Notes: generated from the sequence alone by a model not told the origin. 64,000 nt of DNA from Gammaproteobacteria bacterium (GCA_030426265.1 JAUHYP010000004.1:62001-126000), one strand, 5' to 3'; shown: positions 8,192-17,557, counted from the first letter of the stretch. Numbers and translations: made by a program.

Positions 8192-9139
8192 TCAATCCCC
8201 GCAGGGGTTGTCCCACAGGCTCGTCAGCCGGCGCAGCGGCATTTCGCCGTCGCTGTATCCGGGAACGTCCGTGGTCCAGCGCATCACGCCCTCGTTGCAG
8301 GCCGTGAACTCGATCTCGATGCGGCCCCAGGGCACCTGGTTCACCATGTCGGGGTCGAAGTCCGGCGGGAACATCCCACCCTCCATGATGAAGGCTTCTT
8401 CGAAGATCATGGTGGTGCTCATGCCGTAGGAGCGTCCCAGGGCGCAGATCCATGAGGGGTCGCCCATGGCGTCGAACGTGAACCAGCACATCCACACCCG
8501 GAAGCGGTCGAGCACGTGCAGCATGACGCCATGCCCGGACTGGAGCGGGTCGTACCAGCTCGAGGCCATGGACGGATTCAGGACGAACTCCCCGTAGGCG
8601 ACTTCGCGGTAGTAGGCGTCGTCGTAAAGGGCCGTCACTTCGAGATCGTCCACGTTCGGATAGGGTGCCAGGTGCATCCGCACGCTGCGAATACCGTGTT
8701 GCGTGGTGATGCTCGTGTTCTGCTCCGCCCACTCCCCGAGCGTGCGGGCCTTGTTGGAGTAGGTGTAGAACACGGCCCCGTCAGTGCAATCCTCGCTCTC
8801 GTACTGAATTGCCACGACGATGGCGCGGGCATCTTCCGTCGCGTCTTCCGAAAGGAGGGCCCAGGCCCCGAATTCCACCCGGGTGCCCGCTGTGGTGGGA
8901 AAGCACTGCGACAGTCCCTGGTCGTTGCGCCGCACGCTGTTGGTGATCGAGGCGGAACCCGAGCCGGGTGTGCCGTTCCGGTCGGTGGCGGACCAGCGCG
9001 AACTGGCCGGACCCAGGGTCCAGCCCTCGATGCCCGAGTCGAACTGCCCATTGACCACGAGATTGTCCTGGGCCAGCGCCGGCCCCGCCAGGCCGACAGC
9101 CGCCAGGGTGACAAGGGCAAACCGCAAACGCGTCTTCAT
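8192..9139 (-). CDS. Secreted protein: carbohydrate-binding-like N-domain plus shared C-terminal G[HED]G domain
   Basis: A 315-residue protein with a signal peptide (cleavage near ALA-QD, residue 23). Residues 24-180 look like a jelly-roll carbohydrate-binding module: NGQFDSGIEGWT opening, RSVRMHL and a C-terminal TALYDDAYY strand. Residues about 190-315 form a second domain starting SSWYDPLQSGHGVML, with WMCWFTFDAMGDPSW and a late WGRIEIEFTAC strand. This second domain recurs in four other genes of the window. The whole architecture is paralogous to 13654-14604, with two genes between them. Probably an extracellular binding protein; no catalytic residues are visible. Ends convergent to the 7670 gene. 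Confidence 0.85.
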   Translation of the reverse strand: MKTRLRFALVTLAAVGLAGPALAQDNLVVNGQFDSGIEGWTLGPASSRWSATDRNGTPGSGSASITNSVRRNDQGLSQCFPTTAGTRVEFGAWALLSEDATEDARAIVVAIQYESEDCTDGAVFYTYSNKARTLGEWAEQNTSITTQHGIRSVRMHLAPYPNVDDLEVTALYDDAYYREVAYGEFVLNPSMASSWYDPLQSGHGVMLHVLDRFRVWMCWFTFDAMGDPSWICALGRSYGMSTTMIFEEAFIMEGGMFPPDFDPDMVNQVPWGRIEIEFTACNEGVMRWTTDVPGYSDGEMPLRRLTSLWDNPCGD

Positions 9140-9265
9140 GATGAACCCTCCTGCTTGGGATGGGGCCGGGGCCGCCTGGCTCCGGTTCCTTACCCTGAAT
9201 GCAGGAGTGGCGAGCGGTTCGGGTCAGGTGGCTGTTCGATTCGACTGGGCGCGGTGTGCGTGCGC

Positions 9266-12100
9266 TCAGTTCGTCACCGGGCAGCTCGTCTCCGCCAGGC
9301 GTGTGAGGCGCGAGTAGTTTCGCGTGGCCGAGCCGTAGCCCGCCAGCGTCGCGTCGTACTCGAAAGTCACCGCGTTGCAGCCATTCGCCCAGGTCAGCGT
9401 GAAGCTGCCCCAGGATTCGAGCGAGATCTCGTCCGGGTCGAAGCCGCTGCCCCAGGACGTCGGAACCGCCGGGTAGAGCGCGTCCATGGTCACGGTGTCG
9501 CCGTCGGGCGTCCCGAGACCGAAGACCCAGAACTGCTCACCGTTCAGATCGTAGGTGAACATGATCACCAGCACGTCGCCATTGGTCAGCCATTGAACGA
9601 CGATGCCCTCGCCATTGCGCGCGGGATCGTAGTACGAGCCAGACAGGCCGGCATTGGCATGCGGCGTCCGGCCGCAGCCGGTAATCTGACTGATCCGGCC
9701 GGCTCGCGACAACAGGCGCTCGAAGCCCAGCGCCTCGCTGCCCGAATAGTTCGCCACGCCGCCGCTGCCTCCCGACTGGCAGTCGACGAAACCGAGACTC
9801 ATGCTGCCGGCCGGCGAAAACTCGATCTCGTCCTTGTCGAAGCCGGGCCCGAAGGGGGTCCCGGTCGGCCGGAACAGTTCGTCGATGACGATCGAGCCGC
9901 CCTCGATGGCGCCGGTGCCGAGGAACCAGGCCGGGCCGGAGCCATCCGGCCGGTAGGTGAAGGTGTACACCACCGCGCGGTCGCCATCGAGAATTTCGAC
10001 ATAGTTGCCTTCGCCATTGCGGGCGGGGTTGAAGAAAGCGCCGCTGTGTCCGGCCTGGACATCATCCTCTCCCACGGCCGCCTGGAAGGTGAAGGTTTCA
10101 CCAAAGGCGGCTCCGTTGCCGCCCGTCATGGCGTATTCGGCCGCGTGCACACCCGGAGCCTGCGGTGCGGTCACGTCGACCTCGAACAGGACCGGGCGGC
10201 CGCGGAATACACCACCGTACCTGGACACCTCGTTGGCGACGGCATCGATCGGAGTCGTGGCGGGTCCCCAGGCATGGCCATTGACTGTTTCGGACAGCCG
10301 AATGCCACTGGCGCCCGACCACTTCTGGTTGCCCTCGTTGCGCACCAGCAGGTTCACCGAAGCGGCTTCACCGGCTGACAGGCTGGTCGGGAAGTCGCTC
10401 CACAGGAAGCGGCTGTCGCGCGCGGCGTGGTTGTTGAATTGCGACGCCTTGGTATACGTGGTGTCGATGTATTCCCTCGGGTTGTCGGTCGTGGAGAAGA
10501 CGTCATTGTTGCCCCCCGTGTTGGAGGGAGCGATGTGGGGTGGTCCGGGATCGCTGGCGAACAGGCCCGTGCCCTCGTCGTATTCATTCCAGGACTTGAG
10601 GAACAGGTGCCGGATGGGCGGCCCGCCGCCGCCGGCGACCTCGGCCAGAAGGTCGTCCCAGACGTCCTCGTAGTGCACCCCACCGTCGCGCGCCAGGAAC
10701 AGGCCGGGGTCGCGCACGTTCTGGTCCCAGTTGCCGGGGCTGAGCATCACGGTTCGGCGGCCGTTGTGCGTGATGTAGGCCTCGTAGGCAAGAATGGAGA
10801 ACTGGCTGGCCAATTCGTCGGAAAAGCTGGGCGCCACGCCATTGGTGGTGCCGATCTGGTAGATGCCGTTGTTGACGGCCGGGAAGCGATCAGCGTTGTA
10901 GGCGATCAGCCGCGACTCGACGTCCTGCCGACTGAGGGCCGAGAGGTTGACGATGGCGTCCGGGTTGCCGTGCCAGGTGTTCAGGACGAATTTTCCGTCC
11001 AGCGTCACCAGGCGGGAATGGGCGGTGTCATCGGTGTTGTAACGGAAATACTGATCCAGCCAGATGTTGTACCAGCGCACGTATTCGTCCTTGCCGGCCG
11101 TGCTGGCCACCTCGATGGTCTCGCCGTTTTCACCCCAGATGATCAGCGGGTCGAGAAAGGGCATCACCAGGGGCGTGTCATAGCCCTCGCGGCGCAGTTG
11201 GTTCAGGGCTTCGAAAAACTGCTCTCGTTGCAGGTGGAACCCGTTCCAAAGGTGCACGTACAGCACTTCGATGTTCGAATCCATCATGTCCTTGATCTGG
11301 TCGCGCCAGAAAGGAACTTCACCGGTCCACTTGCCACGGCCTTCGACCGGGCGCCAGGGCCCCTGGATCTGTCCGCCATAGTTCATGAACCAGTGAAACA
11401 CGTGCGTGCCGACCCAGCGGTCGCTGGCCGTGAACTGACGGCCCATGGTGTAGATGGGGGGGTAGGAGACGGCTGGCGGCACGTACGCCGGGCCTTCCAC
11501 CTCGGGCATGGCGATGAGAATGGCGTTGTCACCCCCATCGTCCTGAAGGCGAAAAGCGAGAATGCCGGAAGTGTCCTCGGCCTCGGTGAAGGCCGGCCCC
11601 GAGAACTGCTGCCAGGCCTGCGTGGCGGTGGCGCTGAAACTTCCGGGCTGGCGGCCGGTAAAGCCATTGACGTCGAACACCGGTACCGCGATGTCGACGC
11701 CCTGGCTGCTGCCGTCGCCATTGGCCGAGCGGATGTAGACGCTGGCGGTGTAGGAGACGCCCGGTTGGAAGCTGAAGGGCGTCAGATCGTGGTCGAATCC
11801 CTGGTCACCGCCCCCGAAGGTGATGCTGACGCGCACCGCATTGGTCGCCGGGCTTCCGGGAAACAGCGCGTTGGCTGCCAGGGGCACGATCTCGACGTTG
11901 GCGCCTCCGCCTCCGACGGCAAAGGCCCTCCAGTAGTCCGGGACCACGGCGCCCTGTGCGTCACCGAAGCGATAACCCAGGTCGCCGCCGAATCCGGCGT
12001 TCGGAACCTGGTTGATATTGGTGGCCTGGCCGGCGGCGATGCCGGGGAAGCACACCGCGCAGACAATTACCGCACTCCAAAGGACTGGTTTCATGGCCAT
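9266..12100 (-). CDS. Secreted GH99/GH71-like barrel protein with two C-terminal G[HED]G domains
   Basis: A 944-residue exported protein (signal peptide to about residue 25). Residues 30-210 form a beta-sandwich, carbohydrate-binding-like region. Residues about 215-540 form a TIM-barrel-like domain with HVFHWFMNYGG, IEVLYVHLWNGF, LVMPFLDP and a distal KSWNEYDEGTG. That last motif resembles the WNEW-EG signature of GH99/GH71-like and WbsX-type proteins. A beta-sandwich linker follows, then two tandem shared domains beginning GAFFNPARNGEG and GSYYDPARNGEG. It likely acts on a polysaccharide outside the cell, but substrate and activity are unproven. It lies between genes of related architecture on the same strand. 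Start codon at 12100, preceded by GGGAGAGGGC. Confidence 0.8.
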   Translation of the reverse strand: MAMKPVLWSAVIVCAVCFPGIAAGQATNINQVPNAGFGGDLGYRFGDAQGAVVPDYWRAFAVGGGGANVEIVPLAANALFPGSPATNAVRVSITFGGGDQGFDHDLTPFSFQPGVSYTASVYIRSANGDGSSQGVDIAVPVFDVNGFTGRQPGSFSATATQAWQQFSGPAFTEAEDTSGILAFRLQDDGGDNAILIAMPEVEGPAYVPPAVSYPPIYTMGRQFTASDRWVGTHVFHWFMNYGGQIQGPWRPVEGRGKWTGEVPFWRDQIKDMMDSNIEVLYVHLWNGFHLQREQFFEALNQLRREGYDTPLVMPFLDPLIIWGENGETIEVASTAGKDEYVRWYNIWLDQYFRYNTDDTAHSRLVTLDGKFVLNTWHGNPDAIVNLSALSRQDVESRLIAYNADRFPAVNNGIYQIGTTNGVAPSFSDELASQFSILAYEAYITHNGRRTVMLSPGNWDQNVRDPGLFLARDGGVHYEDVWDDLLAEVAGGGGPPIRHLFLKSWNEYDEGTGLFASDPGPPHIAPSNTGGNNDVFSTTDNPREYIDTTYTKASQFNNHAARDSRFLWSDFPTSLSAGEAASVNLLVRNEGNQKWSGASGIRLSETVNGHAWGPATTPIDAVANEVSRYGGVFRGRPVLFEVDVTAPQAPGVHAAEYAMTGGNGAAFGETFTFQAAVGEDDVQAGHSGAFFNPARNGEGNYVEILDGDRAVVYTFTYRPDGSGPAWFLGTGAIEGGSIVIDELFRPTGTPFGPGFDKDEIEFSPAGSMSLGFVDCQSGGSGGVANYSGSEALGFERLLSRAGRISQITGCGRTPHANAGLSGSYYDPARNGEGIVVQWLTNGDVLVIMFTYDLNGEQFWVFGLGTPDGDTVTMDALYPAVPTSWGSGFDPDEISLESWGSFTLTWANGCNAVTFEYDATLAGYGSATRNYSRLTRLAETSCPVTN

Positions 12101-12171
12101 ACTCGCCCTCTCCCGACGAATAATTGATGGACACAGAATTCCAGTATAGGAGGCGGTTTATTGAGCTGCTT

Positions 12172-13587
12172 TCAAGCTCGCGGCTTGCCGCTGTAGGCCA
12201 CGGCGAGCCGGAACAGGGCCCATGCAACACCGGTCACGGCGGTGGCCTGCATGGCCAGCCCCAGGTCCGGCTGGAACAGGTGGAGCGTCTGGTTTGAAAC
12301 GCCGAACAGTATGGGCACCAGGCCGAAGAACACCCAGGCCATGCCGAGCATGGCCAGCAGGGGAAACCACAGGCTGAACTGCCCGAAAACACCTGTCTTG
12401 GCACGGATCTCGTCGCGCTTGCGCCAGGCCCACGCCATGCTGAGCAGGAACGCCAGGGGCGCAAGCGCCAGGGTGAGAAAGGTCAGCTTCTGCATCCAGC
12501 GGCTTCCGGGCGCTTCCTGGTCCAGTCCCAGTGCCCGGGCAGTGATGCCGTCTCTCAAAGGCGCCGTTTCGCCAAAGCCGATTCCGCTGCCGGCATTCAC
12601 CAGCACGACCACGCCCTTGCGCTGCGCGGGGATCATGGTCGCCAGGGTTTCGACCCCGGGCGTGGACCCGGAGTGCCAGACCGTCCCGTTGCCGGTGTTC
12701 ACGAACCAGCCCAGGCCATAGAAGGGCGAAGCCTCGCTCGCCGGTCGCATCATTGCGGCCTTGCCGGTGGCGCTGAGCACGTCGTCCTGACCGTTCATCA
12801 TCACCGCGAGGTAGCGCGCCAGGTCGGAGGCGCTGGCGATCACACCGCCCTGTGGCGCGCCGAGGCGGTCGGTACGGTGGTCACCCAGGGGGCGCTTGGC
12901 GCCGAACCAGGGGCGGTGACCGGTCGCCATCGCCTGGTGGACTTCACCGTCGGCGACGGTGCTGTCCGCCATGCCGAGCGGTTCCAGGATGTTGTGCGAG
13001 ACATAGGCCTGAAAGTCCTGCCCGCTGACGACCTCCACCAGGCGGCCCAACACCTGGTAATTGGCATTCGAGTATTGCCAGTGCGTTCCGGGAGGGCTGG
13101 CCGGCGCCTCGTGCGTGGCCAGCCAGTCAACCCGCCGCGCGAGGACATCCGCGCCCCCGGTGTCGTCGTCAAAGGGCTGATTGCCCTGCAGGGTCGAATA
13201 GCCGCTGGTGTGGCTGAGCAATTGCCGGATGGTGATGGCTGCGGACGGCTGTCCGGTGAATGGGTCGAGGTGGGTGTCGACCGGGTCGTCGAGGTCGATC
13301 CTGCCGGCCTCCACGAGCTGCATCACGGCCAGCGCGGTGAAGCTCTTGGAGATGGAGCCGATCAGGAACGGGGTGTCCGGCGTGACGGCCCTGTCTCCCC
13401 GGCGGTCGACGACGCCGCGTGCGCCCATTGAACCGGGTTCGCCGTCGCTGACCATCGCCCAGGCCAGCCCCGGCGCGCCGGAGGCTGGCCATTCACGATC
13501 AACGATTTCCTCGATGGTGTCTTCCGGTGCCGCCGCCACCGTCGTGGCACCGAGCCCGAGTGCCAGCATGGCTGAAAGAAAGCGCAT
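12172..13587 (-). CDS. Beta-lactamase-family serine hydrolase with C-terminal membrane domain
   Basis: A 471-residue protein: signal peptide (to about residue 20), then a class C beta-lactamase/esterase fold. The nucleophile motif SxxK is GSISKSF, the second motif is YSNANY, and a late HSGSTPG fills the KTG-box position. After about residue 370 come three hydrophobic segments separated by short charged loops, forming a small membrane domain. This layout is common among serine hydrolases of the PBP4*/EstB group. The substrate is unknown; a true beta-lactam target is not implied. It is one of three members of the family in the window (also 16466 and 47226). Confidence 0.9.
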   Translation of the reverse strand: MRFLSAMLALGLGATTVAAAPEDTIEEIVDREWPASGAPGLAWAMVSDGEPGSMGARGVVDRRGDRAVTPDTPFLIGSISKSFTALAVMQLVEAGRIDLDDPVDTHLDPFTGQPSAAITIRQLLSHTSGYSTLQGNQPFDDDTGGADVLARRVDWLATHEAPASPPGTHWQYSNANYQVLGRLVEVVSGQDFQAYVSHNILEPLGMADSTVADGEVHQAMATGHRPWFGAKRPLGDHRTDRLGAPQGGVIASASDLARYLAVMMNGQDDVLSATGKAAMMRPASEASPFYGLGWFVNTGNGTVWHSGSTPGVETLATMIPAQRKGVVVLVNAGSGIGFGETAPLRDGITARALGLDQEAPGSRWMQKLTFLTLALAPLAFLLSMAWAWRKRDEIRAKTGVFGQFSLWFPLLAMLGMAWVFFGLVPILFGVSNQTLHLFQPDLGLAMQATAVTGVAWALFRLAVAYSGKPRA

Positions 13588-13653
13588 GCGGTCTCCCCCT
13601 GTTTTCGAACGTGTTGGAGGGTACCACGGGACCTTCTCCCGACGCGCAGACCC

Positions 13654-14604
13654 TCATTCGCAGGGCAGGCTCCACAGCGGCGCCAGGCGCGTCAGAGGCA
13701 TGCTGCCGTTCTGGAATCGGGGATTGGTCGTCGACCACTGCATCGTTGCCGAGCGGCAGGACGCGAACTCGATCTGGACGGTGCCCCAGGCGACCTGCTC
13801 GACGAGGTCCGCGTCGAAATCGGGTGGGAACATTCCCCCCTCCACGGTGAACACCTCGTTGAAGACCAGCGTGTCACGCAGGGCGTTGACCTTGCCCGCA
13901 CCGCACAGCCAAGCGGGCTCGCCCGCATTGTCGAACGCGAACCAGCACATCCATGCATTGAACGAGTCCAGCATCGTGAGCATCACGCCGTGGCCGGACT
14001 CTTCGGGCCGGTACCAGGACGTGGACAGTGACGGGTCCACGACGTAGCGCCCGCGCTCCGCTTCCACGTACCAGGCGTCATCGAACAACGCCGTCACGTC
14101 GCCGGGGCCCTGGTCGGAGCGGAAGGCCGTGAGCGCCATGCGCACGCTGCGGGTGTTGTGCAGGGTGACCTGCTGCAGGGAGACTTCGGTCCACTCATTC
14201 CGCTCCAGGGGCGGAATGGAGAAGGTCGAGCTCAACTGCTCGCTGGAGCAGTCGTCCGACGCATACTGCAGTATCCCCATGCTGGTGGTGGCGTTGTCCA
14301 CTTCATCCGCGCCCAGCCACACCCACACACCCATATCGAGCACCGTGCCGGGCTCGGCGGGAAAGCAGATGAAGGGCGCACGGCCCGAAAAGTTCGGGCC
14401 GTCGGTGTTGTGCACCCGGATCGAGCCGGAGTTGGCGCTGCCCCGTCGATCGGTCCCGTCCCAGGTGACATCCCAGGTGTTGAAGGTCCAGGCCGAGATG
14501 TCGCTATCGAATCCAGGGTCGGGAATGAGGTTGTCCTGCGCCAGCGCCATGGCCGGTCCGCCGGCCAGGACCAGTGCGAGCCAAAGCGTGTTCATGGGCT
14601 TCAT
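13654..14604 (-). CDS. Secreted protein: carbohydrate-binding-like N-domain plus shared C-terminal G[HED]G domain
   Basis: A 316-residue paralogue of 8192-9139. The ATG at 14604 follows a GGAGA site and starts the signal peptide (cleavage near ALA-QD); the track start at 14646 adds 14 unlikely residues. The N-domain begins PDPGFDSDISAWT and ends VTALFDDAWYVE. The C-domain begins TSWYRPEESGHGVML, with WMCWFAFDNAGEPAW, GGMFPPDFDADL and WGTVQIEFASC, closely matching the first paralogue. It ends with a conserved L-rich segment and a terminal Cys. Probably extracellular; no catalytic residues seen. Its position, with the barrel protein and a serine hydrolase between the two paralogues, suggests a local duplication within a surface polysaccharide locus. 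Confidence 0.84.
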   Translation of the reverse strand: MKPMNTLWLALVLAGGPAMALAQDNLIPDPGFDSDISAWTFNTWDVTWDGTDRRGSANSGSIRVHNTDGPNFSGRAPFICFPAEPGTVLDMGVWVWLGADEVDNATTSMGILQYASDDCSSEQLSSTFSIPPLERNEWTEVSLQQVTLHNTRSVRMALTAFRSDQGPGDVTALFDDAWYVEAERGRYVVDPSLSTSWYRPEESGHGVMLTMLDSFNAWMCWFAFDNAGEPAWLCGAGKVNALRDTLVFNEVFTVEGGMFPPDFDADLVEQVAWGTVQIEFASCRSATMQWSTTNPRFQNGSMPLTRLAPLWSLPCE

Positions 14605-14982
14605 GGTCGTATCTCCACTGTCTCGGGCGCCGGGAATCCGGCGCATCCGTGCTTGTGGAGGAATGCAGAAAAACCGGCCCGGGTGGGTCAGTTGCCGCGC
14701 AGTGGCACCTGTTTCGATACGGACGTGCCAGTGAAGATCACGACGTCGAGCCGGGCCGGAATTTTCCCCTTCATGTAAGTGTTACCGACCCACACAGCCT
14801 TGCCGCGCCTGACGGAGAGGTTTGGATAAAACATGCAATAACAATGATTTAGAGATATTTCGTGCGGGCCTCGATGGCGCCGGAACGGTTCTTGCATCTC
14901 ACTGGGCATGGCGCTGCCGATTTCCGTTTTCCCAGAAGGCTGGACAGCGCCGCCCCAGACCGTCGCTCAAGAGGAGAGTTTC
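14605..14982. other. Intergenic region of 378 bases, divergent
   Basis: This stretch separates a minus-strand gene (start 14604) from a plus-strand lipoprotein gene (start 14983). It has an AT-rich island at about 14820-14865 in otherwise GC-rich DNA, the likely place for promoters. I cannot assign convincing -35/-10 pairs. A 73-codon minus-strand ORF at 14688-14909 has no recognisable features. No RNA gene or repeat is evident. Confidence 0.5.
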
Positions 14983-15363
14983 ATGAAACGCGTTACTTCC
15001 AAACGCCTCTGTCCGTTGTTCCTGCTGGCGCCCCTGCTCGCTGTTGGCTGCACCACGACGCCAGACCAGCCGGTCCAGCAACTGGCACGCGCCGAAACCG
15101 GTATCGAGTTCGCCGCTGAGAACGGCGCGTCCGAATTCGCCTCCGCCACGCTCGAGCGCGCCAGGGAACACCTGAGACAGGCGCAGAACGCCGCTGAGGA
15201 CGGTGAGTACGACATCGCCCTGAAAGCCGCCGAGAAGGCCGAGGCCGACGCCGAACTGGCCGCCGCGCAAAGCAATCGGCGCCAGTCAGAGGCCGCCCTG
15301 GAGGAAATTAGGGAAAGCATCGATGTGCTGCGGCGGGAAATCGCCAGGGTCCGGGCAGGCTGA
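14983..15363 (+). CDS. DUF4398 lipoprotein
   Basis: A 126-residue lipoprotein. The ATG at 14983 has a good ribosome site (GAGGAGAG) and starts a lipoprotein signal peptide with the lipobox LAVGC; the Cys at about residue 22 is the lipidation site. The mature protein is a long charged amphipathic helix rich in Ala and Glu, with paired segments LERAREHLRQAQNAAEDGEYD and ALKAAEKAEADAELAAA, typical of DUF4398. It is followed 74 bases later by a second lipoprotein with the same helical domain and an OmpA domain, so the pair probably forms a complex at the outer membrane. No residue at position +2 suggests inner-membrane retention. Confidence 0.85.
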   Translation: MKRVTSKRLCPLFLLAPLLAVGCTTTPDQPVQQLARAETGIEFAAENGASEFASATLERAREHLRQAQNAAEDGEYDIALKAAEKAEADAELAAAQSNRRQSEAALEEIRESIDVLRREIARVRAG

Positions 15364-15437
15364 CCGTCGCGTCCGAAGACCCATCACAGGAATTCCCCAG
15401 GCACACCGTTCTGAGCACCTTTCAAGGAGGCAGCGAA

Positions 15438-16394
15438 ATGAAACGCATCTTACTGACACCCCCGACCGTCATCCTGGCTACGAGCCTCGTGGCATGCAGC
15501 ACGACACCTCCCCGGGTGGAGATTCTCGACGAGGCGCGGGCAACCATCGACAGCGTCGAGGCGCTGCCGCGGTCCGAAGAAGTCGCTTCTGAGGAACTCG
15601 ATGAAGCCCGCCGATACCTGGCGCTTTCGGAACGACACCTGGAAGCGGGTGATGAACTGAATGAAGTGCGTCACGACGCGTATCTCGCCCTGAGGCATGC
15701 CGAGGTGGCCGAGAATCGCATCGCGGAGGTCTACGCGGAGCAGAACATCGAACGTTCAAAGATCGAACGCAGCGAGGTTCTGCTCCAGGCCCGTGAACTC
15801 GAAGTCGAGGAAGCACGCGCCCTGGCCGAGGTCAGCGCTCAGGAAGCGCGCACGCAGGCCCAGCGCGCCCAGCAGGCACAGGCCGAAGCCGACCGGGTCG
15901 CCGCCCGTGCTCAGGTCATCGCCGCTGAAAACGAAGCCCTGGAGCGGGAACTCGCCGCCATGGAGGCGGATCTCGAAGCGCTCGAGGCCGAGAAGACGTC
16001 CCGTGGGCTCGTGCTGACACTGGGTGATGTCCTCTTTGAAACCGACCGCGCCAGCCTGATGCCCGGCGCCGACAGCACGCTCGACCGCATCGCGGCCTTT
16101 CTGGGCGATCACGAGGAACGTCGCCTGCTGATCGAGGGGCATACGGATTCTCGCGGCGAGACCCGCTACAACGACGCCCTGTCCGAGCGCCGTGCCGGCG
16201 CCGTGCGTGACGCACTCGTCCAGCGGGGCGTCGCGTCCGCGCGGCTGGAAGCTCTGGGGCTTGGCGAATCCTATCCCGTCGCCACCAATGACACCGTCGC
16301 CGGGCGCCAGCAGAACCGGCGCGTCGAGATCGTGGTTTCAGCGCAGGATGGCTCCTTCCCCGCGGGCGCGCGTCGCAGCATTGCCCAGAACTGA
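15438..16394 (+). CDS. OmpA-domain lipoprotein with N-terminal DUF4398-like helix
   Basis: A 318-residue envelope protein. The lipobox is LVAC (Cys at about residue 20). Residues 30-100 resemble DUF4398, and 100-190 form a long Ala/Glu/Arg coiled coil. Residues 195-310 are an OmpA C-terminal peptidoglycan-binding domain with LGDVLFETDRASL, IEGHTDSRG, LSERRAGAVRDAL and NRRVEIVV. The protein is expected to link the outer membrane to the cell wall. A clear Shine-Dalgarno (AAGGAGGC) precedes the ATG. It forms a two-gene operon with the preceding lipoprotein, and a strong terminator follows 28 bases after the stop. Confidence 0.93.
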   Translation: MKRILLTPPTVILATSLVACSTTPPRVEILDEARATIDSVEALPRSEEVASEELDEARRYLALSERHLEAGDELNEVRHDAYLALRHAEVAENRIAEVYAEQNIERSKIERSEVLLQARELEVEEARALAEVSAQEARTQAQRAQQAQAEADRVAARAQVIAAENEALERELAAMEADLEALEAEKTSRGLVLTLGDVLFETDRASLMPGADSTLDRIAAFLGDHEERRLLIEGHTDSRGETRYNDALSERRAGAVRDALVQRGVASARLEALGLGESYPVATNDTVAGRQQNRRVEIVVSAQDGSFPAGARRSIAQN

Positions 16395-16422
16395 ACCAGG
16401 GCCGGAGGATCGGTGCCTTTGT

Positions 16423-16449
16423 GGAGGGCCCTCGTGGCCCTCCTTTTTT
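16423..16449 (+). terminator. Rho-independent terminator after OmpA-domain gene
   Basis: A perfect 8-bp stem GGAGGGCC / GGCCCTCC with a CTCGT loop, followed by six Ts. It lies 28 bases after the OmpA-lipoprotein stop and before the convergent serine hydrolase gene. Confidence 0.9.
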
Positions 16450-16465
16450 CGATCGCCTGGTTCGC

Positions 16466-17557
16466 TTAGCGCTCCGGGTCCAGGTGGATGTCGACCAGTG
16501 ACGGAAGCAGCTCGCCGAAATCGAAAGACGAGAGGTTCGTGACCACGGCAATGACCAGGCCCGACTCGGGCAGGATCCAGAAGCTGGTGGTGCCGCCCAC
16601 GGAGCCGCCCCCATGGCCGATCCAGAGGCGACCGGATTCATCGTGCTGCACCCGCCAGCCCAGGCCGTAGCCCGTGGGCTCTCCACTGCTGGTGACCTGC
16701 TCGGTCCAGAACGCCGTTCGCGTTTCCGCGGAAACGCCGGCCCCTTCCAGCATCGCAAGCCCGAACCGCACCAGGTCTTCACTGGTGCCGATGTAGCCGC
16801 CGCTGGCCCACTTGTAGCTGTTGTCCACTTCGGGCGCGTTGAGGATCTCGCCTTCGTGGCGCACGTAGTAGCGCCCCCGTCCGGGGATGACGGGCAAAAG
16901 CCGGTCCGGCACCGTGTGCGCCATGCCCAGCGTCTCGAAAACCTGCGCCTGCATGTGATCGAGGTAGGGCTGTCCGGTCGCGCCCTCGATCACGGCGCTC
17001 AGCAGGTTGTAGCCGTAGGACGAGTAGTTCCAGGCCTCCCCGGGCGGACTCACCAGCGGGTCGCCGGCGAAGATCGCCAGGCTGGCCTCGACGCTGTCGA
17101 ATCGCTCGCGCATCATGAATTCGCTCCCGGCGTAGTGGCGGATGCCGGCCAGGTGGGCCAGCAATGCCCGGGTGGTGATGGGCGCCTCCTTCACCGGGAA
17201 CGTCGGCACATAGGCCTGGATCGGGGCGTCGAGATCGATGCGGCCCTGTTCCACCAGCCGGGCGATGGCGAAGGCGGTCATCGACTTGATGACACTTCCG
17301 ATCCGGAACCGGGTGGCGGCAGGATCCGCCGGAACGGCCTGTTCCAGGTCGGCATATCCGTATCCCTTGGACCAGGCGATATCCCCGTCGAGGCCGACGG
17401 TGACCACCATGCCCGGCGCGCCGGATGCGTCGAAGAAGGCCTGCGCCGCGGCCTCGGCGCGAGCAGCGCCGGGGAGGTCCCGGGCCACAGCGTCGATGGG
17501 CGCCATGATGGCGGCGAGCAGCAGGGCGAGCGCCCAATGGAGGGTTCGATGGTGCAC
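16466..17557 (-). CDS. Beta-lactamase-family serine hydrolase
   Basis: A 363-residue exported hydrolase. The GTG at 17557 is preferred: a GGGAG site lies eight bases upstream and the protein then opens with a signal peptide (HWALALLLAAIMAPIDAVA). The track start at 17629 adds 24 non-signal residues. The nucleophile motif is GSVIKSM (SxxK), the second motif YSSYGYN, and the late motif GHGGSVGG stands in the KTG position. It belongs to the class C beta-lactamase/D-aminopeptidase/esterase superfamily. Substrate unknown. It is convergent with the OmpA gene across the terminator and divergent from the thioesterase. Confidence 0.9.
   Translation of the reverse strand: MHHRTLHWALALLLAAIMAPIDAVARDLPGAARAEAAAQAFFDASGAPGMVVTVGLDGDIAWSKGYGYADLEQAVPADPAATRFRIGSVIKSMTAFAIARLVEQGRIDLDAPIQAYVPTFPVKEAPITTRALLAHLAGIRHYAGSEFMMRERFDSVEASLAIFAGDPLVSPPGEAWNYSSYGYNLLSAVIEGATGQPYLDHMQAQVFETLGMAHTVPDRLLPVIPGRGRYYVRHEGEILNAPEVDNSYKWASGGYIGTSEDLVRFGLAMLEGAGVSAETRTAFWTEQVTSSGEPTGYGLGWRVQHDESGRLWIGHGGGSVGGTTSFWILPESGLVIAVVTNLSSFDFGELLPSLVDIHLDPER

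Noticed and set aside
8516-12127. Plus-strand ORFs of 620 and 566 codons
   Set aside because: Antisense shadows of the 8192 and 9266 genes, whose minus-strand frames have signal peptides and domains.
14688-14909. 73-codon minus-strand ORF in the 378-base gap
   Set aside because: No ribosome site, signal peptide or recognisable family; it could be coding but cannot be supported.
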